Positions 1 through 6,983 of a DNA stretch of 64,000 nucleotides are shown here, piece by piece. The notes beneath the pieces were generated by a model. It saw nothing but the letters and a program-made list of their open reading frames with translations. It was not told the origin of the DNA and ran no database searches. Each line of letters starts with the position of its first letter. Positions within the stretch are counted from its first letter, which is position 1. The translations under genes and the position numbers were made by a program. Origin of the DNA: JAEZHK01 sp964575255 (GTDB taxonomy: Bacteria; Bacillota; Clostridia; Christensenellales; Aristaeellaceae); NCBI GenBank assembly GCA_964575255.1, contig CAZNPZ010000008.1, forward strand, positions 11,622-75,621, written 5' to 3'.

Positions 1-1
1 C

Positions 2-823
2 CTCTACGAAGAGGGAAAACCCATCGAGAAGGCGCTGCCTGTGGCGACGATCCTGACGATCCCCGCGGCCGGCAGCGAAGCGAGCGGAGACACCGTGATC
101 ACCAACGAAGATAAGCAGCTGAAATACGGCTACGGCAGCCCGAAGCTGAGGCCGCTTCTCAGCATCATGAACCCGGAATTGTTCTTCACCCTTCCGAAAA
201 ACCAGATCGCCAACGGCGTCGCGGACATGATGAGCCACGTCTTCGAGCGCTATTTTACCAATACGACGAACACCGACCTGACCGATGGCTTGTGCGAGAC
301 GGTGCTCCGGACGATCATGAAAAACGCGCCGCTGGTGCTGCACAATCCCCAGAACTACGAGGCCTGGTGCGAGGTGGGCTTTGGCGGCACCGTCGCCCAC
401 AACGGCCTCCTGGGCATGGGTCGGGTGCAGGATTGGGCGTGCCATGGTATGGAGCATGAGCTCAGCGCCATCTATGACGTGGCGCATGGCGCGGGCCTCG
501 CGGTGCTGACGCCCGCGTGGATGCAGTACGTGTACCGGGACAACGTCAACATGTTCGTGCAGTTCGCGGTCAACGTGATGGGCGTGAAGGGCAGCTACCG
601 CGATCCGGACGCGCTGATTCAGGAGGGCATCGCCCGGCTGCGCGAGTTCTTCCGCAAGATGGGCCTGCCCGGCACGCTGAAGGAACTGGGTATCGACGAA
701 ACAAAGCTGGAACTGATGGCGAAGAAGGCCACCGGCGCCGCGTTTGGCGAGGAAGAGCCAATCGGCGGGCTGAAGAAGCTGTACTGGCAGGATGTGCTGG
801 AGATCTACAAGCTGGCGCAATAA
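2..823 (+). CDS. Iron-containing alcohol dehydrogenase, 5' end missing
   Basis: This is the C-terminal part (about 273 residues) of a group III iron-type alcohol dehydrogenase of the butanol dehydrogenase/YqhD kind, which reduces aldehydes to alcohols with NAD(P)H. The frame is open from base 2, so the true start and the nucleotide-binding GGGS motif lie outside the window. Visible family motifs are AAGSEAS, the metal-ligand region ADMMSHVFERYFTN, and the C-terminal metal site HGMEHELSAIYDVAHGAG. It is clearly paralogous to the dehydrogenase at 41170-42339, with the same motifs in the same order. A near-perfect 10-bp inverted repeat follows at 860-880. The substrate cannot be deduced. Confidence 0.93.
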   Translation, partial: LYEEGKPIEKALPVATILTIPAAGSEASGDTVITNEDKQLKYGYGSPKLRPLLSIMNPELFFTLPKNQIANGVADMMSHVFERYFTNTTNTDLTDGLCETVLRTIMKNAPLVLHNPQNYEAWCEVGFGGTVAHNGLLGMGRVQDWACHGMEHELSAIYDVAHGAGLAVLTPAWMQYVYRDNVNMFVQFAVNVMGVKGSYRDPDALIQEGIARLREFFRKMGLPGTLKELGIDETKLELMAKKATGAAFGEEEPIGGLKKLYWQDVLEIYKLAQ

Positions 824-859
824 TGTAGAACACCAGCGCGACGGATATGCGTGAACATG

Positions 860-880
860 GGCCTTTCCGGCGGAAAGGCC
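860..880 (+). terminator. Inverted repeat after alcohol dehydrogenase, possible terminator
   Basis: GGCCTTTCCG and CGGAAAGGCC form a perfect 10-bp inverted repeat around one base, 37 bp after the stop codon. There is no T-tract, so a rho-independent terminator is uncertain. It could instead be the edge of the structured repeat that starts at about 897. Confidence 0.4.
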
Positions 881-896
881 ACGCCAGACCATCACA

Positions 897-1112
897 CCTG
901 GGAGAGGGTGGAGAGGGCTATAGCCCTCTCCACAAACCATCAAATCCAGCGACTTGGGCGGTGGATTTGGCTTTCCCCAAAGGCTGAGCTTGCCCGGCCG
1001 ACGAAGAAAGCACACTAGAACCGGTTCCCGCACGGAAACGCCCACAGGCGTTTCAGGGAACCGGCAACGTTCCAAATTCAAAGGAAAGATGCGTCAACAG
1101 ATTTCCTTTGCG
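897..1112 (+). repeat. Structured intergenic repeat, copy 1 (four hairpins)
   Basis: This fills most of the 370-bp space between the dehydrogenase and the first aldo/keto reductase. It is related along its length to 47638-47847. It contains a perfect 26-nt palindrome at 908-933, a GCTTTC/GAAAGC pairing around the shared block TGCCCGGCCGACG, a two-part hairpin at 1023-1062 (GGTTCCC with GGGAACC, enclosing GAAACGCC with GGCGTTTC), and CAAAGGAAA pairing with TTTCCTTTG ending at 1110. The shared blocks and kept pairing suggest a dispersed element or a structured RNA. No convincing ORF lies inside. Confidence 0.7.
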
Positions 1113-1192
1113 CGTGTCGACTTTGTCGATACGCTGTGTGCGGCTTTTCCTGATGGGAAGGCCGCGCGTTCTAAAGGATTGGAGGCATCCCC

Positions 1193-2113
1193 TTGAGAAC
1201 GATCACCCTTGGCAGTTCAGAACTGCGTGTCCCGGTCATCGCGGTCGGCTGCATGCGCATCAACCGGATTGGGAAGTCGGAGGCCGAGCGCCTTGTCCGG
1301 ACGGCGCTGGACGAAGGCCTGAACTTTTTCGATCACGCGGACATCTACGGCGGCGGCGAATGCGAAGAGATCTTCGCGGACGTGATTGGTACGCGCGGCG
1401 ACGCCCGCGGGAAGCTCATTCTGCAGTCCAAGTGCGGCATCCGGAAGGGCATCGCGTTCGATTTCTCGAAAGAGCACATCCTGAAGTCAGTGGATGGCAT
1501 CCTGAAGCGGCTGAAGACCGAGTATCTGGACGTGCTTTTGTTGCACCGCCCCGACGCGCTGATGGAGCCGGAGGAGGTCGCGGAGGCGTTCGACATCCTG
1601 GAAGGAAGCGGTAAGGTGCGCCATTTCGGCGTGTCCAACCAGAACCCGATGCAGATCCAGCTTCTGAAGAAGTGCGTAAAGCAGCCCATCGTAGCCAACC
1701 AGCTGCAATTGAGCATCACCAACGCGACCATGATTTCGCAGGGGCAGCACGTCAACATGCTGGACGACGCGGCTGTCAACCGGGACGGGAGCGTGCTCGA
1801 CTTCTGCCGCCTCAACGACATCACGATCCAGCCCTGGTCACCGTTCCAGTACGGGTTTTTCAATGGCGTATTCCTGGGCAGCGAAGAATTCCCGGAACTG
1901 AACGCGAAAATCGACGAAATCGCGGCCCGCTACGGCGTCTCCAACACCACGATCGCGATGGCGTGGCTTCTGCGCCACCCGGCCAAAATGCAGCCGGTGA
2001 CCGGCACCATGAACCCGGAGCGGCTGAGTGACTGCGCGAAAGCCGCTGCTATTGCGCTCACCCGCGAGGAATGGTACGAAATCCACCTCGCCGCCGGAAA
2101 CAAACTGCCATAA
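1193..2113 (+). CDS. Aldo/keto reductase (YdhF-like)
   Basis: A 306-residue NAD(P)H-dependent aldo/keto reductase with the TIM-barrel signature. The catalytic tetrad is visible as Asp and Tyr in DHADIYG, Lys in QSKCG and His in LLLHRPD. The GVSNQNP block and the C-terminal ATRYGV/GTMNPERL-type cofactor region resemble the YdhF branch. The start is TTG at 1193, supported by the purine-rich AAAGGATTGGAGG site about 7 bases upstream; no ATG fits as well. A second reductase follows 35 bp later with its own Shine-Dalgarno site, so the two are probably co-transcribed. The physiological carbonyl substrate is unknown. Confidence 0.93.
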   Translation: MRTITLGSSELRVPVIAVGCMRINRIGKSEAERLVRTALDEGLNFFDHADIYGGGECEEIFADVIGTRGDARGKLILQSKCGIRKGIAFDFSKEHILKSVDGILKRLKTEYLDVLLLHRPDALMEPEEVAEAFDILEGSGKVRHFGVSNQNPMQIQLLKKCVKQPIVANQLQLSITNATMISQGQHVNMLDDAAVNRDGSVLDFCRLNDITIQPWSPFQYGFFNGVFLGSEEFPELNAKIDEIAARYGVSNTTIAMAWLLRHPAKMQPVTGTMNPERLSDCAKAAAIALTREEWYEIHLAAGNKLP

Positions 2114-2148
2114 TATATAGGAAGCCTTTGGGCTGAAAGGAGACGCGC

Positions 2149-3117
2149 ATGCAATATCTGACGCTTCCTAGAACCAATCTGACGGTGTCCAGGCTGAGCC
2201 TCGGCACGATGATGTTCGGCGGGCAGACCGACGAAGGCGAGAGCCTCCGGATCATGGACTACGCCTTTGATCAGGGCGTCAATTTCATCGACACGGCGAA
2301 CGTGTACAACGAGGGCCGTAGCGAGATCATCGTCGGAAAATGGCTGAAAAATCACCGCCATGAGACGATTCTGGCTACCAAGGTGTTCGGGCAGATGGGC
2401 ACAAACCCGAACGACGCGGGGCTGAGCCGCCGCAATATCCTGTCCGCCGTCGACGAAAGCCTGCGGCGGCTGGGCACGGATTACATCGACATTTATTACA
2501 TGCACGCCCCGGACTATAAGACGGACATCGAGGAATCGCTGGAGGCGATGAACGGCCTTGTAAGGTCCGGGAAGATCCGATACCCCGCGGTCAGCAACTA
2601 CGCAGCGTGGCAGATCGGGGATATTCTGCATCTGTGCGACAGACGCGGCTACGTCCCGCCGGTCATTTCTCAGAACGTGTACAACATGATCACCCGCGGG
2701 CTGGAGGCGGAACTTCTCCCATTCCTCAAGGCGCATCCAATGGGCATGGCGGTCTACAACCCGATCGCGGGCGGGCTTCTGACCGGAAAACACAAGCCCG
2801 GCCAGCCGCAGGAGAACACCCGGTTTGCCGGAAATCAGGAGTATTACAGCCGCTATTGGTCGGATGAGAACTTCCAGACGGTCGAGAAGATTTCGGAGAT
2901 CGCACGGCGCTACGGGATGAGCAATCTGGAACTTGCGATGAAGTGGTGCGCCGCGCAGAGCGCGGTCACCAGCATAATCAGCGGCGTGAGCCGCCTGGAG
3001 CAGCTTGTGATGAACATCGCTTCACTGGAGGGGAAGCCGCTGGATGCGGATGTTCTCGCCGAGTGCGATTCGGTCTGGCGCTCGCTGGCCGGAACGCGAT
3101 TCGCTTACAATCGCTGA
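2149..3117 (+). CDS. Aldo/keto reductase
   Basis: A 322-residue aldo/keto reductase with the tetrad in DTANVYN (Asp, Tyr), ATKVFG (Lys) and YYMHAPD (His). The C-terminal GVSRLEQL segment is the usual phosphate-binding region for NADP(H). An AAAGGAGA ribosome site precedes the ATG. It resembles the Tas/YajO type more than its upstream neighbour does, so the pair are distant paralogues rather than a recent duplication. A strong terminator follows at 3124. The substrate is unknown; two aldo/keto reductases next to an alcohol dehydrogenase suggest aldehyde or ketone handling. Confidence 0.93.
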   Translation: MQYLTLPRTNLTVSRLSLGTMMFGGQTDEGESLRIMDYAFDQGVNFIDTANVYNEGRSEIIVGKWLKNHRHETILATKVFGQMGTNPNDAGLSRRNILSAVDESLRRLGTDYIDIYYMHAPDYKTDIEESLEAMNGLVRSGKIRYPAVSNYAAWQIGDILHLCDRRGYVPPVISQNVYNMITRGLEAELLPFLKAHPMGMAVYNPIAGGLLTGKHKPGQPQENTRFAGNQEYYSRYWSDENFQTVEKISEIARRYGMSNLELAMKWCAAQSAVTSIISGVSRLEQLVMNIASLEGKPLDADVLAECDSVWRSLAGTRFAYNR

Positions 3118-3123
3118 AAAAGG

Positions 3124-3153
3124 GCCGCCCGCGTAAAGTCGTGGGCGGCTTTT
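3124..3153. terminator. Rho-independent terminator between aldo/keto reductase and deoC
   Basis: GCCGCCC (3124-3130) pairs with GGGCGGC (3143-3149), followed by TTTTC. An A-run lies before the stem, so it could also end the convergent deoC transcript. Confidence 0.85.
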
Positions 3154-3285
3154 CTTCAGCCTGTCAGCGATATACGGTAACATTCGAATCTTGTTTTTTT
3201 GAATGGGAAGGGCGGGACCGGTATGCTGAAAACCTCTGTTTGTAACCAGCATGAGCCGCGTGTGTTGTTCGGCGAATTTACCGGA

Positions 3286-4032
3286 TCAATAGCCGCCGGG
3301 GCTTTTCGCGGCGGCCGCCCGTTCTGCTGTGACGCCCAATACGACCGGCGTGGAGCGGTAGCCGATGCCCATCCTGTCGATGCCCATGTCGATCAGTTCG
3401 AAGAAGTGCGCCTGATCCCGGATGCCGCCGGAGCCCTTGACACGGCAGCGGCCGCCCGCCGCTTCCAGCATGATGCGAATCACCTCGGTGGTTGCGCCTT
3501 TACCCTCCGCGCCGGTAAAGAAACCGGTGGACGTCTTTACAAAGTCCGCCCCGGCCTCGCAGGCGACGTTCGTCGCGCGCGCGACCTCGTCCAGCGTCAG
3601 CGCGTCGGTCTCGAAAATGACCTTCAGGATCGCACCATGCCTATGGCAGACGTCCGCGACCGCGCGGATGTCGTCCCGCACCGCGTTCCAGAGGCCGCTG
3701 CGAATGAAGCCGTAGTTGGCGACGACATCCAGATCCTCAACGCCGCCGTCTTTCAAAATCTCCTCGGCCTGCAGCACCTTGGAGGCGGTCGAGGACTGGC
3801 CGAACGGGAAGTCACATACAACACAGATGCCGGTTTTTGATCCACTGCACAGTTCGCGCGCGATGCTCAGCGAAGCGGGATTGATGCAAACCGTTTTGCA
3901 GCCGAAATCGATCCCCTCCCGAATGTACTTACGGACGTCCGCCTGGGTGAATTCGGGCTTGAGCACGCTATGGTCGATGTACGCGGCCAGTTCCGCCGTC
4001 GTCATTTCGCACGCCTTTTTCGCAGGTTTCAT
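3286..4032 (-). CDS. deoC: Deoxyribose-phosphate aldolase
   Basis: A 248-residue class I aldolase that reversibly cleaves 2-deoxyribose 5-phosphate to glyceraldehyde 3-phosphate and acetaldehyde in deoxynucleoside salvage. The catalytic set is visible: Asp102 in DLDVVANYG, the Schiff-base Lys166 in FVKTSTGF and Lys199 in VKGSGGIRD, matching the positions in the E. coli enzyme. The ATG follows a GGCGGAGA ribosome site. It is divergent from the polyphosphate kinase gene, with promoter elements in the 156-bp gap. No other deo genes are nearby. Acetaldehyde from this reaction would be a plausible substrate for the alcohol dehydrogenase family seen here, but that link is inference. Confidence 0.96.
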   Translation of the reverse strand: MKPAKKACEMTTAELAAYIDHSVLKPEFTQADVRKYIREGIDFGCKTVCINPASLSIARELCSGSKTGICVVCDFPFGQSSTASKVLQAEEILKDGGVEDLDVVANYGFIRSGLWNAVRDDIRAVADVCHRHGAILKVIFETDALTLDEVARATNVACEAGADFVKTSTGFFTGAEGKGATTEVIRIMLEAAGGRCRVKGSGGIRDQAHFFELIDMGIDRMGIGYRSTPVVLGVTAERAAAAKSPGGY

Positions 4033-4144
4033 AAGAAGTCTCCGCCTTTCTGGACTGATGCGCCTTTACGCGACCATTATAGCGCCCTGAGGCGCTTCCG
4101 GCAACGGCGATTTCTAATTACACATGTCCAAAACCCGGAAATCA

Positions 4145-4153
4145 TGGTATAAT
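4145..4153 (+). promoter_or_regulatory. Extended -10 promoter of ppk2
   Basis: TGGTATAAT is an extended -10 box lying 36 bp before the ppk2 start. The -35 region is weak. On the other strand, TATAAT at 4076-4081 may serve deoC. Confidence 0.7.
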
Positions 4154-4188
4154 CCGGTTATAAACTCAGGACCTGGGGGGACGCGGGC

Positions 4189-5007
4189 ATGTTCGAACGG
4201 TTTATCGTGGATTCTCCGGACCGCAAGCTGCGCATGGAAGACTTCGACCCGGACGACACGCTGGATTTCACCAAGGAGAGCGTCCGGGAGGCGTATAAAC
4301 AGCTGGAAGACAGGTTTCAGGAGCTTCAGGAAGTGTTGTACGCCTCCAGACAATGCGCGGTCCTGATCGTGCTGCAGGGGATGGACTGTAGCGGGAAGGA
4401 CGGCACCGTCAAAAAGATCCTGTCCGGGATCAACCCGAACGGTTTCCGCGTGGAGGCCTTCAAACAGCCGACCCCCGTGGAACTTGGGCACGATTACCTC
4501 TGGCGCGTACACCAGAAGACGCCCGAAAGGGGTTCCATCACCGTCTTCAACCGTTCCTATTATGAGGATGTGCTGGTGACGCGGGTGCATGGAACGATTG
4601 ACGACGAGACCGCACGGCGCCGGTTTGAGGAGATCCGGCATTTTGAGAAGTACCTCGCCGCCAACGACACCGTGATCCTGAAGTTCTTCCTGCACATCTC
4701 GAAGGATTTTCAGTTGAAAAAGCTGCGCGAGCGGCTGACCGACCGCGACAAGAACTGGAAATTCTCATTGGCCGACCTCAAGGAGCGCTCCTCCTGGGAT
4801 CAATACCAGGAATGCTACGCCGACGTGCTCAACCATTGCAGCACCCGATACGCACCCTGGCACGTCGTCCCGGCGAATCACCGCTGGTTCCGAAACTACA
4901 TGATCCTCTCGACGATCGTGACAAAGCTCGAATCGCTGCCGCTTCAATACCCGGCGCTCCATGAAAACGTGCAGAGCCTGATCCATGAGATGGAAGAGAG
5001 CGACTGA
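4189..5007 (+). CDS. ppk2: Polyphosphate kinase 2, class III-like
   Basis: A 272-residue cytoplasmic PPK2 that moves phosphate between polyphosphate and nucleotides. The P-loop is GMDCSGKDG (64-72) and the Walker B/lid segment is VFNRSYYEDVLVTRVH (119-134). The N-terminal FDPDDT, the block LKFFLHISKD and the YAPWHVVPANHRWFRN segment match class III enzymes, which phosphorylate both AMP and ADP; the class call is from remembered sequences. The start ATG follows a GGGGGGAC ribosome site. It is transcribed alone. The Pit phosphate uptake operon at 47.9-49.6 kb would supply phosphate to the same pool. Confidence 0.93.
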   Translation: MFERFIVDSPDRKLRMEDFDPDDTLDFTKESVREAYKQLEDRFQELQEVLYASRQCAVLIVLQGMDCSGKDGTVKKILSGINPNGFRVEAFKQPTPVELGHDYLWRVHQKTPERGSITVFNRSYYEDVLVTRVHGTIDDETARRRFEEIRHFEKYLAANDTVILKFFLHISKDFQLKKLRERLTDRDKNWKFSLADLKERSSWDQYQECYADVLNHCSTRYAPWHVVPANHRWFRNYMILSTIVTKLESLPLQYPALHENVQSLIHEMEESD

Positions 5008-5168
5008 TGGCTGCCCGATCTGTTTATCGGATCCGAACAAATCCCGGAGGCGGACGATCCTGGCGAAGAAGTTACACGAGCGGATACTTTTGGAAGTTTT
5101 TTCCAAAAAACAGACAATTCACATGAGAAAAAAACGGGAAATTGTCCATAGCCGAGACGTGTCATGCA

Positions 5169-5177
5169 TGTTATAAT
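5169..5177 (+). promoter_or_regulatory. Extended -10 promoter of the TPR/giant protein operon
   Basis: TGTTATAAT lies 20 bp before the probable start of the TPR gene. A possible TTGTCC at 5142 is 24 bp upstream, too far for a normal -35, so recognition would depend on the extended -10. A TTTTGGAA/TTCCAAAA hairpin at 5088-5108 may end the ppk2 transcript. Confidence 0.65.
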
Positions 5178-5197
5178 CACATTGAGGAGATATGCTT

Positions 5198-6919
5198 ATG
5201 TTAAAATTACACAGGCGAACCAGCAATCCGCGCAAACTGGTTGAACCGGGGTCGCTGGTGGATAAGCCCAAGTTCGAAGAGAGCGATTTGAAAAGCCCTC
5301 GTCGGAGGGGCTTGGTTTTGCGTTTTTTGGCGCTTCTGCTTGCTGTGGGTCTCGTCACCACCGCGGTTTTGTCCGATTTGCCGCGCCTCCTCCTGCAGCA
5401 GGACGGTTTCGCGGAGAGTTCCGACGCCAGCGCAAGCCTCGACAAGATCTATTCGATCCTTCAGGGTTCGCTGGACAACCCGACCACCTTTGACGACTAT
5501 TCCCAGCTCGCCACGATCAGCATCGGCAAGGGCGACTACGACAAGGCGATGGAAGAGCTGGACAAATGCCTGGAGCTCGCGGATCCTAAAAACACCGCCG
5601 CGCTCGCGGATGTCTGGACGAAAAAAGGTTCGCTGTACGCCCTGAAGAACAATTACGAAGAGGCTGTTTCCTGCCTGACCAAGGCGCTGGACACTGATCC
5701 GAAGGCGCAGCAGGCGCTCTTGCTCCGGGCGCAGATCTATATCGAACAGCGCAAGTACGATGGCGCGATCAAGGATCTGGAAGCCTACACCGCGATTCTG
5801 CCGGACGAGAAGAACCCCCAGACGACGCTGGCTCAGCTTTACGAGGCGACCGGCGGTTATGACAAGGCGCAGGGGATCTACGAAAAACTGTATGCGAAGG
5901 ATCCGACCGACCAGGCGCAGAAGCTGAACGCGCTCCGCTGCCTGTTCCTCCTGAAGAAGTATCAGGATGCGCTGGACGGGCTGGATGCGTACCTGGGCGA
6001 AAAAGCGACGCCGGTCGCCGTCCAGACGGTTGAACCGGCTTCAACGGTAAAACCGGACGGCGGTTCCCCGAAGGCGGAACCGACCAAAGTTCCCAGCAAG
6101 GAGAAAGCGACCGCGGTACCGAAAGCGACAGCTATGCCGAAGGAAAATGCACCGGCGGCAACGGATGAGGCCGCGAAGACGCCGTCCCAGGCGGCAGTTG
6201 CGGACAGCGCACTCCCCGCGCAGGCCAGCTACGCGCACTACCTCAGGGCGCTATGCCACATGCAGTTCTCAAAATTCGACCTCGCGGAAGCCGATCTTCT
6301 GGACGCCCGAACGCTGGGGTATGACGAGGCGATGTGTCTGGAGCAGCTGACCGCCTGCGAATACGCGCTGACCAGGCACGATCAGGTGCTCGCCTTCGGC
6401 CAGAAGCTGATCGAGATGAACAAGAGTACGACCGCTTTTGATGTGCTGTACCAGCGGATGGGCGTTTCCGCGATGACGCTTGGGAAGACGGAGGACGCCA
6501 TCCAGTACCTGACCACTTCCTTAGGCCTTAACGAAAAGCTCGCGGGCACCCATTACTACCGCGGTCTGTGCCTCCTGACGATGAAAAAGTATGAGGAGGC
6601 CATCAAGGACTTTACCGCTTCGATCGATCAGAAATTCCTGGAGCAGTTCTGCTACTACAACCGCGGCGTGTGCTATGTCCAGCTTCAAGACTATGAGAAT
6701 GCGTTGACCGACATGGACAGGACACTTTCGAGCGGTGACGACCAAAGCCTCAAGGAAGCGGCCAAGAAGATCCTCTGGCAGCTGGCCCAGTACTACGAGA
6801 ATGAGAAGCAGAAGCAGGCGGCCGTTCAGAACTTCGCGCAGCCAGCCGACCAAACGGGGACGGCGGCAGACCCAGCGGATCAGCCCGCCCCGTCGGTGTC
6901 TCCGGGCACATCCAAATAG
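5198..6919 (+). CDS. Membrane-anchored TPR-repeat protein
   Basis: A protein of about 573 residues with a basic cytoplasmic N-terminus (about 34 residues), one transmembrane segment (LRFLALLLAVGLVTTAVL), then extracytoplasmic TPR repeats. Repeats such as YDKAMEELDKCLELA, YEEAVSCLTKALDTDP and YDGAIKDLEAY come first. A Lys/Pro/Thr/Ala-rich linker follows, then a second TPR array (LAEADLLDARTLGYDEA, TEDAIQYLTTSLGLN, YEEAIKDFTASIDQ) and a Pro-rich tail. ATG 5198 is chosen over 5192 because the GAGGAGA site (5184-5190) would nearly touch the earlier codon. It sits 64 bp before the giant gene, probably in one transcript, so it may help export, folding or anchoring of that protein. The exact role is unknown. 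Confidence 0.85.
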   Translation: MLKLHRRTSNPRKLVEPGSLVDKPKFEESDLKSPRRRGLVLRFLALLLAVGLVTTAVLSDLPRLLLQQDGFAESSDASASLDKIYSILQGSLDNPTTFDDYSQLATISIGKGDYDKAMEELDKCLELADPKNTAALADVWTKKGSLYALKNNYEEAVSCLTKALDTDPKAQQALLLRAQIYIEQRKYDGAIKDLEAYTAILPDEKNPQTTLAQLYEATGGYDKAQGIYEKLYAKDPTDQAQKLNALRCLFLLKKYQDALDGLDAYLGEKATPVAVQTVEPASTVKPDGGSPKAEPTKVPSKEKATAVPKATAMPKENAPAATDEAAKTPSQAAVADSALPAQASYAHYLRALCHMQFSKFDLAEADLLDARTLGYDEAMCLEQLTACEYALTRHDQVLAFGQKLIEMNKSTTAFDVLYQRMGVSAMTLGKTEDAIQYLTTSLGLNEKLAGTHYYRGLCLLTMKKYEEAIKDFTASIDQKFLEQFCYYNRGVCYVQLQDYENALTDMDRTLSSGDDQSLKEAAKKILWQLAQYYENEKQKQAAVQNFAQPADQTGTAADPADQPAPSVSPGTSK

Positions 6920-6983
6920 ACCACCAAACTGACATACACTGCGTTTCACCAAAAGAGCCTCTTGACATCTGGAGGGAAAACAT

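Noticed and set aside
954..1196. Possible small ORF in the first intergenic space
   Set aside because: It runs through the hairpins of the structured repeat and has no ribosome site or similarity in copy 2.
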